Source of the DNA: Gemmatimonadota bacterium
GTDB taxonomy: Bacteria > Gemmatimonadota > Gemmatimonadetes > Gemmatimonadales > GWC2-71-9
DNA: 64,000 nt
Direction of reading: 5' to 3'
NCBI GenBank assembly: GCA_016704275.1
Contig: JADJAK010000002.1
Coordinates: forward strand, 124,001-188,000
The first letter of the stretch is position 1; each line of letters begins with the position of its first letter. A program made the position numbers and the translations under genes. Shown here in pieces: positions 53,098 to 61,341 of the stretch. The notes beneath the pieces are model-generated. The model made no database searches. It was not told the DNA's origin and saw only the letters and a program-made list of their open reading frames with translations.

Positions 53098-53823
53098 ATG
53101 AGTGACCAGCCCAGCACCCGCCCCGCCCTGATCCTCGGCATTTCCATCGTGCTGGCAGCGCTCGTCGCCGCCGGGGCGGTCAGCGGCCTCAAGCGCGCCA
53201 ACGATGACATCACCGTCACCGGATCGGCCAAGCGGCTGGTGCGCGCCGATCTCGCGGTGTGGCGACTCGACGTCGGCCGTCAGGCAGGGACGCAGGCCGA
53301 TGCCGCCCGCATCGCCCGCGATGGTGCCGAGCAGACCCGCGCCTTCCTGATGACGCAGGGCTTCCCCGATTCGAGCATCACCGTGCGCGCGCCCTTCACG
53401 ATGGTGGTCAACGAGTACATCAACGGCAACGAGACCGGCCGCGTCCTGGGGTACCGGGTCACCCAGCAGGTCGAGCTGCGCTCCCCGGACGTCGACAAGG
53501 TCGCGGCGCTGGCTGGCGACCTCTCCGGGCTGCTGACGGCGGGAGTGGGAGTGGTCGGGCAGGCGCCGGAGTACCTCTACGCCAAGCTGCCGGACATCCG
53601 GGGTCCGTTGCTGGCCGAGGCGACCAAGGACGCCCGCACCCGCGCCGACGAGATCCTGGGGGCGGTGGGGGCCAAGACGGGGCGGCTCAAGGCCGTGCGG
53701 GTCGGGGTCTTCCAGGTGACCAAGCGGAATTCCACCGAGGTGAACGACTACGGGATGTACGACACCAGCGATCGGGACAAGGAGGTCACGGGCGTGGTCC
53801 GGATCACCTTTGCGGTGAAATAG
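53098..53823 (+). CDS. SIMPL domain (DUF541) protein
   Basis: 241 residues with an N-terminal membrane anchor (ALILGISIVLAALVAAGAVS). The periplasmic part has the SIMPL pattern DITVTGSAKRLVRADLAVWR, VLGYRVTQQVELRSPDVDKV and ATKDARTRADEILGAVGAK. Such proteins form oligomeric assemblies; function is unclear. AGGAG lies upstream of the ATG. Confidence 0.88.
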   Translation: MSDQPSTRPALILGISIVLAALVAAGAVSGLKRANDDITVTGSAKRLVRADLAVWRLDVGRQAGTQADAARIARDGAEQTRAFLMTQGFPDSSITVRAPFTMVVNEYINGNETGRVLGYRVTQQVELRSPDVDKVAALAGDLSGLLTAGVGVVGQAPEYLYAKLPDIRGPLLAEATKDARTRADEILGAVGAKTGRLKAVRVGVFQVTKRNSTEVNDYGMYDTSDRDKEVTGVVRITFAVK

Positions 53824-53882
53824 TCATTTGGTTCAGATCGAAACATGCGCTGGGGTAGCCGAAGTGTGGATCCGACACTAGA

Positions 53883-54518
53883 ATGACCGGTCGCCATTAC
53901 TCGCTCCTTCGCACTAGAGTCCCCGTGCCCCTGTTGCGCCGCCTCGCACTCCCCGCCCTGCTCGCCGCCGCCATGGCCGCGAGCATTCCGGCGTCGGCGC
54001 GTGCGCAGTCCGCGGCCTTCTCGCGCGACGAGAAGCCGTTCACGACCATCTCCAAGATGTTCGCGAAGGACGCACCCTCGGACTCATTGGTGACGCTGGC
54101 GAAGGCGCAGATCGGCACCCGCTACAAGCTTGGCGCGAAGGCGCCGGGAAAGGCATTCGATTGCAGCGGGCTGGTGCAGTGGGTGATGGCCGCGTTCAAT
54201 CTGGATCTGCCGCGCACCTCGCGTGAGCAGGCGAAGGCGGGCATCGAGGTCCCGAAGGATCCGACGCAGCTCCGGCCGGGCGACCTGCTCTACTTCGGGA
54301 AGGGGAAGACCGTCAGCCACATCGGCATCTACGTCGGCGACGGCAAGTATGTGCACGCGGCAAATCGTCGGAAGGGCGTCGTGGAAGCTGCCCTGCCCAC
54401 GGGGACCAGGGCCAAGACCTGGTGGAAGGGTGCCCGCCGCATCTTTGGTGGTGCCGATGACGCCCCGCCGATTACGCTCTTCGATTCCCTGCTCGTCAGC
54501 CGCACCAGCGGCAGCTAA
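53883..54518 (+). CDS. Secreted NlpC/P60 family hydrolase
   Basis: 211 residues. After a basic N-terminus and hydrophobic segment (LALPALLAAAMAASIPASARA) comes a C40 peptidase domain: Cys nucleophile in KAFDCSGLVQWVM, His in TVSHIGIYVGDGKYVHA, and RPGDLLYFGKG. Cleaves peptidoglycan stem peptides. A GTG at 53925 is an alternative start. The 3' end overlaps the convergent permease gene by 4 nt. Confidence 0.9.
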   Translation: MTGRHYSLLRTRVPVPLLRRLALPALLAAAMAASIPASARAQSAAFSRDEKPFTTISKMFAKDAPSDSLVTLAKAQIGTRYKLGAKAPGKAFDCSGLVQWVMAAFNLDLPRTSREQAKAGIEVPKDPTQLRPGDLLYFGKGKTVSHIGIYVGDGKYVHAANRRKGVVEAALPTGTRAKTWWKGARRIFGGADDAPPITLFDSLLVSRTSGS

Positions 54519-55831
54519 GCCGCCCCCGACTCGTCGGCCGGCACCGCCGCCACGAGCCACGTCAGTAGCGCCGCCACCCCCAACGTCACCACGCCGCCCA
54601 CCGCCTCCATCGGGCGATCGCGCACGACCACCAACAACGACCAGATCGAGAACGCCGCAAAGAAGAGCGGCGTCCACGGATAGCCCCAGACTCGATAGGG
54701 GCGCGGCAGCGTCGGCTCCCGCTTGCGCAGCAGAATGACGCCCACCACCGCCAGCACCATGAAGAGATTCAAGGTGAAGGAGGCGTAGGTGAGGATCCCC
54801 TCGAACGAATCGGTCAGCACGAAGAGCAGGGCGAGGCCGCCCTGCAACAAGACCGCGCGGCTGGGACTCCCGGTGGCGGTGCGCTGTGCCAGCGGTCGCA
54901 AGGGCGGATTGTCCTCCGCCATCGCTTCGATCACGCGCGGGCCGGCGAGCGTCATCGCTGAAATCGTGGAGATCAGGAGCAGGGCGATGACCCCGCTCAT
55001 CAACCGCCCTCCCGCGTCGCCGAAGATGTGCCCGGCGGCGATCGCCCCGATCTCCACCTGCCCTGCGAGCTCGGTGATCGGCGTGGTGCGCAGGAAGACC
55101 CAGTTCAATCCCATGTAGAGCGCCGTGACCAGCAGCGTGCCGAGGACCAGCGCGCGCGGCACGTTGCGTTCCGCGTTCACGACTTCCCCCTGGAAATACG
55201 CCGCCGCGTTGAAGCCGGTGTAGGCGTACGAGACGAAGATCAGCGAGATCGCAAAGGCGCCGCTCGTCATCTGCCCCATCGAGGCCGCGCTCGGCGCCAC
55301 ACTCAGCGTGGTGCCCGACGCGGCCAGTCCCATCGCCACGAAGGCGAGGATGAGCAGCACCTTCACGGTGGTGACCACCACCTGCACCTTGCCGCCGACC
55401 GCCGGCGCGAGGAGGTGCACACCGGTGGCGGCCACGATGGCGGCGACGGCCAGGGAACCCGCCGGGATCTCGAGCAGCGGACCGGCGTACCGGCCCAGCG
55501 CCATCGCGGCGAGCGCGACCGGTGCCGCGAAGCCGACGGCCACTGACACCCATCCGGCGACGGTTCCGACAGCGGGCGCATAGATCCGGCCGAGGAAGCG
55601 GTACTCGCCCCCCGAGCCGCGGATGGCCGCCGAAAGCTCGCCGTAACAGAGTGCGCCGGCCACTGCGATGAGACCGCCGATGCCCCAGGCCGCGAGGAGG
55701 GCAAAGCCATCCGTGGTGCCCAGCACCTGGAAGCCGAGCGTGGTGAAGACGCCGGTGCCGACGATGTTGGCCACGACGGTGGCGAGGGCGGCGGCGAAGC
55801 CGAGCGGAGCGCGCGTATGGGGTGTGGTCAT
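54515..55831 (-). CDS. APC family amino acid permease
   Basis: 438 residues with 12-13 hydrophobic segments. APC signature at the N-terminus: ALATVVANIVGTGVFTTLG and GIGGLIAVAGALCYGELSAA; later FVSYAYTGFNAAAYFQGEVV and TFEG-like LTDSFEGILTYASFTLN. Imports an amino acid or polyamine; substrate unknown. Divergent from the GH109 operon. Confidence 0.9.
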   Translation of the reverse strand: MTTPHTRAPLGFAAALATVVANIVGTGVFTTLGFQVLGTTDGFALLAAWGIGGLIAVAGALCYGELSAAIRGSGGEYRFLGRIYAPAVGTVAGWVSVAVGFAAPVALAAMALGRYAGPLLEIPAGSLAVAAIVAATGVHLLAPAVGGKVQVVVTTVKVLLILAFVAMGLAASGTTLSVAPSAASMGQMTSGAFAISLIFVSYAYTGFNAAAYFQGEVVNAERNVPRALVLGTLLVTALYMGLNWVFLRTTPITELAGQVEIGAIAAGHIFGDAGGRLMSGVIALLLISTISAMTLAGPRVIEAMAEDNPPLRPLAQRTATGSPSRAVLLQGGLALLFVLTDSFEGILTYASFTLNLFMVLAVVGVILLRKREPTLPRPYRVWGYPWTPLFFAAFSIWSLLVVVRDRPMEAVGGVVTLGVAALLTWLVAAVPADESGAA

Positions 55832-55833
55832 GG

Positions 55834-55865
55834 GGTGCCCGAAAGATAGGACGACGTCGGGCACC
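55834..55865. promoter_or_regulatory. Inverted repeat in the permease/GH109 divergent region
   Basis: GGTGCCCGA (55834-55842) pairs with TCGGGCACC (55857-55865), 9 bp, 14-nt loop. It sits immediately upstream of the permease ATG. TAAAAT at about 55890 could be a -10 for the GH109 operon. Operator or 5'-UTR hairpin; not distinguishable here. Confidence 0.35.
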
Positions 55866-55950
55866 TCGCGCCGGACGTGGCGTCCCGCTAAAATCCGTGC
55901 GGCTCCGGGCACCGCGCCGGGGCGTCCCCTCCCAAGCCGAGACTTCACAG

Positions 55951-57321
55951 ATGCCGCACGGACCTGCCGACGCGCCGCTCTCCCGGCGCGACCTGCTCAA
56001 GGCTGCTGGCGCCGCCAGCGCTGCGATCGCCGTTTCCAGCACCGAGAGCCACGCGACGCCAACGCCACCACCCCAGACGACGCTGAGTGCGGCGACGATG
56101 ATGGGCGTGCCGTTCGAGCGGCATGCGAAGGTGCGCGTGGCCATCGTCGGCACCGGCCTTCGCGGCAGCTCGGTCCTCGGCGAACTGCTCGCGGTCGATG
56201 GCGTGCAGATCACCGCGCTCTGCGACATCGTCCCGGCGAAGGTGGCACGCGCCGCGAAGCGGGTCACCGACGCCGGCCAGCCCGCCCCCGCGACCTACAG
56301 CAGTGGCGACCGTGCCTTCGAGGAGCTGGTGAAGCGCGACGACATCGACATCGTCTACACCGCCACCCCGTGGCCCTGGCACACGCCGGTCTGCCTCGCC
56401 GCGATGAAGGCCGGCAAGCACGCCGCCACGGAAGTCCCGGCGGCGACGTCGCTCGCCGAGTGCTGGGAACTGGTGCGCACGTCGGAGCGGACGCGGAAGC
56501 ACTGCCTGATGATGGAGAACTGCTGCTACGACTTCAACGAGATGCTGGTCGACACGATGGTGAAGAAGGGGCTCTTCGGCGAGATCATGTACGCCGAGGC
56601 CGCCTACATTCACGACCTGCGCAGCATCCTCTTCGAGGATCGTGACGAAGGGCTCTGGCGACGGAAGCCGCACACCAACCGCGACGGCAACTTCTACCCG
56701 ACCCACGGCCTCGGCCCGGTCGCGTGGTATCTCGACATCCACAAGGGCGACCGCTTCGACTATCTCGTCTCGATGTCGACCCCGGAGCGCGGGTTGACGG
56801 AGTGGCGCGAAGCGAAGGTGCCGAAGGAGTCGCCGAAGTGGCAGGAGAAGTACGTCGCCGGCGACATCAACTCCTCGTTCATCAAGACGATCCGCGGCAA
56901 GACCATCCTGCTGCAGCACAACGTGACCCTCCCCACGCCGTATGACCGGCTCAACTCGGTCCGCGGCACCAAGGGGGTCTTCAAGGACTATCCGGGTCGC
57001 ATCTTCCTCGAAGGGCAGCCGGGCGGCCACGCGTTCAAGCCCGTCGACACCTACAAGGCGGAGCACACCCACCCGCTCTGGCAGCGCGTCGGCGAAATCG
57101 CGCGGCAGAAGGGCGGCCACGGCGGGATGGATTACATCATGGCCTTCCGGATGGTCGAGTGCATGCGCGAGGGGCTGGTGCCGGACTTCGATGTCTATGA
57201 CGCCGCCGCGTGGAGTGCGCCGTGGCCGCTCTCCGAGGCGTCGCTTGCCAAGGGCAGTGCGCCGATGAAGTTCCCGGACTTCTCCAACGGCGCCTGGCAG
57301 CGGCCGCGGACGGGCGCGTGA
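55951..57321 (+). CDS. GH109-type glycosidase (Gfo/Idh/MocA family), Tat-exported
   Basis: 456 residues. A Tat signal (SRRDLLKAAGAASAAIAVSS) is followed by an NAD-binding Rossmann fold (KVRVAIVGTGLRGSSVLG; ALCDIVPAK) and a C-terminal domain with YPTHGLGPVAWYLDIHKGD and YLVSMSTPERGLTEW, which match alpha-N-acetylgalactosaminidases of family GH109. These use tightly bound NAD+ in a redox hydrolysis. Predicted to release GalNAc (or a related sugar) in the periplasm. The stop overlaps the GTG of the symporter gene (GTGA). Confidence 0.88.
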   Translation: MPHGPADAPLSRRDLLKAAGAASAAIAVSSTESHATPTPPPQTTLSAATMMGVPFERHAKVRVAIVGTGLRGSSVLGELLAVDGVQITALCDIVPAKVARAAKRVTDAGQPAPATYSSGDRAFEELVKRDDIDIVYTATPWPWHTPVCLAAMKAGKHAATEVPAATSLAECWELVRTSERTRKHCLMMENCCYDFNEMLVDTMVKKGLFGEIMYAEAAYIHDLRSILFEDRDEGLWRRKPHTNRDGNFYPTHGLGPVAWYLDIHKGDRFDYLVSMSTPERGLTEWREAKVPKESPKWQEKYVAGDINSSFIKTIRGKTILLQHNVTLPTPYDRLNSVRGTKGVFKDYPGRIFLEGQPGGHAFKPVDTYKAEHTHPLWQRVGEIARQKGGHGGMDYIMAFRMVECMREGLVPDFDVYDAAAWSAPWPLSEASLAKGSAPMKFPDFSNGAWQRPRTGA

Positions 57322-59093
57322 ATCCGACCCTGCTCGACTGGGGGATCGTGCTTGCCTCCATCGTGATCTGCGCGATCCCGCCGATCCTCCTGGCGAAGCG
57401 CGCCGGCTCGAGCACCGCGGAGTTCTTCACGTCGGGCCAGTCCGCCCCGTGGTGGCTGATCGGCGTCTCGATGGTGGCCACCACCTTCAGCACCGACACG
57501 CCGAACCTCGTCACCAACTTCGTGCGGACCGGCGGCGTCGCCAGCAACTGGCAGTGGTGGGCGTTCCTCCTCACCGGGATGGCGACGGTCTTCTTCTTTG
57601 CGCGCCTCTGGCGGCGGAGCGGCGTCCTCACCGACCTCGAGTTCTACGAGCTCCGCTACAGCGGCCGTGCCGCCACGCTCGTGCGTGGCTTCCGGGCGGT
57701 CTATCTCGGCCTCTTCTTCAACTGCTTCATCATGGCCTCGGTGAATCTCGCCGCTGCGAAGATCGCCTCGATCGTCCTCGGCTGGCCGATGTGGCAGACG
57801 CTGGTGATCTGTGGCGTCCTCAACGTCGCCTTCGCGGCGAGCTCGGGGCTCTGGGGCGTCCTCGTCGTCGACTTCATCCAGTTCGGCATCGCGATGACCG
57901 GCGCCTTCTCGGCGATGTACTTCGCGCTCAAGCAGCCCGAGGTCGGCGGCATGGCGGGGCTGGTGGCCAAGTTGCCCGAGTCGACGCTCTCGCTGGTGCC
58001 GGACTTCAGCAACTGGCCGTTGACGCTGACATTGTTCGTGATTCCGCTGACGCTGCAGTGGTGGTCGGTCTGGTATCCGGGGGCAGAACCGGGCGGCGGG
58101 TCGTACATCGCCCAGCGGATGCTCGCGGCCAAGTCCGAGCGCGACGCCCTCGGCGGCACCCTGCTGTTCAACGTGGCGCACTATGCCTTGCGGTCGTGGC
58201 CGTGGATCATCGTGGCCCTCGCCTCGATGCTCGTCTTCCCCACGCTCGAGTCGATCCAGGTCGCCTTCCCGAATGTCGACCCGCGGCTGATCGGGCACGA
58301 CCTCGCCTATCCGGCGATGCTCAAGTTCCTCCCGCACGGATTCCTCGGCCTGATGATCGCCGGGATGCTGGCCGCATACGTGTCGACCCTGGTGACGCAC
58401 CTCAACTGGGGCTCGTCCTACCTGGTGCACGACTTCTACCGCCGCTTCGTGAAGACTGACGCCACCGAGGCGCACTACGTCGGCGTGGGCCGCTGGATCA
58501 CCGCGGCCCTGATGATTGTCGCCGGACTGCTCACGTACGCGCTCGACACGGCGGCCGAGTCGTTCCAGTTGCTGCTGTCGATTGGGGCCGGCACGGGCCT
58601 GATCTACCTGCTGCGCTGGTTCTGGTGGCGGATCAACGCCTGGTGCGAGATCACCGCGATGATTTCGTCGTTCGTCGTCGCGCTCGGCTTCTTCATCGCC
58701 AACAAGATGGGGATGCAGATTCCGGCGCACATCTCGCTGCTGCTCACCATCGCCGTGACCACGGCAGTCTGGGTCACCACGGCGATCGTCACCGCGCCGA
58801 CCGACCGGAACGTGCTGCTCGCCTTCTACCGGAAGGTGCGCCCGGCCGGTCCGGGGTGGGAATCGATTCGGGCGGAGACCGGGCTGCCGGCGTCGCCCGA
58901 TTCGCTGCCGCAGGCCTTTCTGGCATGGATGTTCGGCTGCTTCATGGTCTATGGCGCGCTCTTCGGCACCGGCTCGCTGATCTACGGCCACACCCGAACC
59001 GCCGCCTTCTGGATCACCGTCTTCGTGATCAGCGCCGGGGTGCTGCTCCGGATCGTGCCGAAGATGTGGAGTGCGAGTCCGGTGGAGTCATGA
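57318..59093 (+). CDS. Sodium:solute symporter (SSS family), probable sugar importer
   Basis: 591 residues with 13 or more hydrophobic segments. SSS motifs: EFFTSGQSAPWWLIGVSMVA, the family's core WGVLVVDFIQFGIAMTG, and FLGLMIAGMLAAYVSTLVTH (the Na+-site region). It differs clearly from the symporter at 24892. GTG start overlaps the GH109 stop; its own stop overlaps the next ATG (ATGA). By context it takes up the sugar freed by the glycosidase. Confidence 0.9.
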   Translation: MNPTLLDWGIVLASIVICAIPPILLAKRAGSSTAEFFTSGQSAPWWLIGVSMVATTFSTDTPNLVTNFVRTGGVASNWQWWAFLLTGMATVFFFARLWRRSGVLTDLEFYELRYSGRAATLVRGFRAVYLGLFFNCFIMASVNLAAAKIASIVLGWPMWQTLVICGVLNVAFAASSGLWGVLVVDFIQFGIAMTGAFSAMYFALKQPEVGGMAGLVAKLPESTLSLVPDFSNWPLTLTLFVIPLTLQWWSVWYPGAEPGGGSYIAQRMLAAKSERDALGGTLLFNVAHYALRSWPWIIVALASMLVFPTLESIQVAFPNVDPRLIGHDLAYPAMLKFLPHGFLGLMIAGMLAAYVSTLVTHLNWGSSYLVHDFYRRFVKTDATEAHYVGVGRWITAALMIVAGLLTYALDTAAESFQLLLSIGAGTGLIYLLRWFWWRINAWCEITAMISSFVVALGFFIANKMGMQIPAHISLLLTIAVTTAVWVTTAIVTAPTDRNVLLAFYRKVRPAGPGWESIRAETGLPASPDSLPQAFLAWMFGCFMVYGALFGTGSLIYGHTRTAAFWITVFVISAGVLLRIVPKMWSASPVES

Positions 59094-59914
59094 CCGCCGC
59101 GGCCGCGACCGCCGCCGTCATTCTCGCGCGCGGGCTCGGCAGCCGCATGCGCCGCCCCGCCGAAGGGGTGGCGCTCGACCCGCGGCAGGCCGCCGCCGCG
59201 GCCGCCGGCCTCAAAGGGATGATCCCCGACGACGCCGGACGGCCGTTTCTCGACCACGTCCTCTCGTCGCTCGCTGATGGCGGCATCACCGATGTTTGTC
59301 TCGTTGTCGCTCCGGACCACGCCGCCATCCGCGCGCACTACACGGCACATCCGCCGACCCGGGTGCGACTGGCCTGGGCGATTCAGGCCGAGCCCCGGGG
59401 CACGGCGGACGCGGTGCTCGCCGCCGAGTCGTGGGCCGCGGGTCGAGATGTGCTGGTGCTCAACGCCGACAACCTCTATCCGGTCGCCGCGATCGCCGCA
59501 CTGGTCACACTCGGCGGTCCGGGCCTGATCGCGTTCGACCCCGAGGCGCTGGTGCGCGAGGGCAACATCGAGGCGGCGCGGATCGCGTCGTTCGCGATCC
59601 TCACGCTCCGGGAGGACGGCAGCGTCGCGGCCATCATCGAGAAGCCTGACGCCGTGACCCTCGCCGCTGCGGGGCCGACGCCGTGGGTGAGCATGAATCT
59701 CTTTCGACTCGACCACTCGCTCTTTGCGGCGTGTCACGACGTGACCCCGTCGCCGCGTGGCGAGCTGGAACTGCCCACCGCAGTGACCCTGGCCATCGGA
59801 CGCGGGACTCGGCTGCAGGCGGTCACCATGCGGGCCGGCGTCCTCGACCTGTCGCGGCAGGATGACATCGCCGCGGTGGCCGCCGCACTCGCCACCGCGC
59901 GGTGTGCGCCGTGA
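59090..59914 (+). CDS. Sugar-1-phosphate nucleotidyltransferase
   Basis: 274 residues. The N-terminus AAVILARGLGSRMRRPAEGV is the nucleotide-binding signature of the NTP-transferase (RmlA/GlmU-like) family; DVLVLNADNLYPV supplies the metal-binding Asp, and VAAIIEKPD the conserved E-K-P. It lacks the GlmU acetyltransferase beta-helix. In this operon it would activate the sugar-1-phosphate made by the kinase, perhaps to UDP-GalNAc or UDP-Gal (inference). Confidence 0.85.
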   Translation: MTAAAATAAVILARGLGSRMRRPAEGVALDPRQAAAAAAGLKGMIPDDAGRPFLDHVLSSLADGGITDVCLVVAPDHAAIRAHYTAHPPTRVRLAWAIQAEPRGTADAVLAAESWAAGRDVLVLNADNLYPVAAIAALVTLGGPGLIAFDPEALVREGNIEAARIASFAILTLREDGSVAAIIEKPDAVTLAAAGPTPWVSMNLFRLDHSLFAACHDVTPSPRGELELPTAVTLAIGRGTRLQAVTMRAGVLDLSRQDDIAAVAAALATARCAP

Positions 59915-61251
59915 TGCACGACTGGCCTCGCCGCATCGAGGCGCTCGGCCTCACGGGCGACGCGGCCGATCATGCGGCGCGCCAGTTCGCCGTCGTCAGC
60001 ACCGCGTATGCGCGGCGGGTCGGTGATCCGACGCGCGCCCGCGCCTGGTGGATCCCCCGGCCGGATCGAGGTGTTGGGCAAGCATACGGACTACGGTGGT
60101 GGGCGGTCATTGCTGGCCGCCGTCGAGCGTGGATTTCACGTCCTTGCCTCCCCGCGTCGGGACGGCATCGTTCGCCTCATCGACGCCTCACGTCACACCA
60201 CGTTGCGCCTCCCGCTGCGCGCCGATGTCCCGCCGCGGCCGGGCGCCTGGTCCGACTATCCGATCTCGGTGATCCGCCGCCTCGCGCGCGACTTCCCCGG
60301 GACTCACACCGGGATGGATGCGGTGCTGATTTCGTCGCTGCCCTCGGCGTCGGGATTGTCGTCGTCGAGCGCCCTGGTGATCGCCACCTTTCTCCCGCTC
60401 GCGGCCTTCAATCGGATGGAGCAGCAGCCGGGGTGGCTCGACGCGATCCCCGATCAGGATGCGCTCGCCGGCTACCTCGGCGCGATGGAGAATGGCAAGG
60501 TGTTTGGGCCGTTCGCGGCCGATCGCGGCGTGGGCACGCACGGCGGGAGCGAGGACCACACCGCCATCCTCCGCTGCACGCCAGGCGCCCTGGCCCAGTA
60601 TCGCTTCCTGCCCGTGGCCCCCGAGGCACACGCCGCATTGCCGGCGGGGTGGACCTTCGCCATCGGCGTCTCCGGCGTGCATGCCGCGAAGGGTGGCGCG
60701 GTGCAGGAGCATTACAACGGACTCGCACGACAGTTGGCGCTGCTGCTCGCGACCTGGCGTCGGATCAGCGGGACGACACCCGACTCGCTCCTGACCGCCC
60801 TCGCGGCAGGTCCTGAGGCGCGGGAGGCGCTCGCGCAGGCGGTGCGCCTGGAGCACCCGGTCGAGGGCGACGCGCTCGTCGCACGACTTGGTCAGTTCGC
60901 CGAGGAGTGCGAGACGATCATCCCTCGGTGACGCAGGCGTTGCAGCAGGGCGACCCCGAGGCGATCGGCAGCGTTGTCGACCGCTCGCAGGAGCTCGCCG
61001 AAACGGTGTTGGCCAACCAGGTGCCCGAGACCGTGCAACTGGTGCGCAGCGCACGACGCCTCGGGGCTGCCGCCGCCTCTGCCTTCGGCGCGGGCTTTGG
61101 CGGCAGTGTCTGGGCGCTGGTGCGGGAGGCGGAATGCGCCGCATTCCTCGCCGGATGGAAGGAGCACTACCTGCTCGCCTTTCCGGACCGTGCCGGGCGA
61201 GCGACCTTCTTCGCCCGCGCCCGGGGCCGCCGCCGGGGAACTCCGGACTGA
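59914..61251 (+). CDS. GHMP-family sugar kinase, galactokinase-like (two frameshifts)
   Basis: Corrected length about 445 residues. Galactokinase signature GRIEVLGKHTDYGGGRSLLA (usual GEHTDY is GKHTDY here), ATP loop LISSLPSASGLSSSSALVIA, and the C-terminal SAFGAGFGGSVWALV. Shifts: a C5 run at 60054-60058 is one base too long, and a C run at 60922-60924 one base too short. Start ATG overlaps the previous stop (TGATG). Phosphorylates a hexose or N-acetylhexosamine at C1. Likely substrate galactose or GalNAc. Confidence 0.85.
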
Positions 61252-61282
61252 CCTCCTCCGACGGTGCCGCCGCACCATCCCT

Positions 61283-61310
61283 TTGAGCGACTCGGGAACC
61301 GCCATATCTT
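61283..61310 (+). promoter_or_regulatory. Candidate sigma-70-type promoter of the kinase gene
   Basis: TTGAGC (61283-61288), 16-nt spacer, TATCTT (61305-61310). The transcript would begin about 25 nt before the ATG at 61342. Confidence 0.4.
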
Positions 61311-61341
61311 GATGGGTAGCCTCCTCCTCGCCTGAGTCGCC

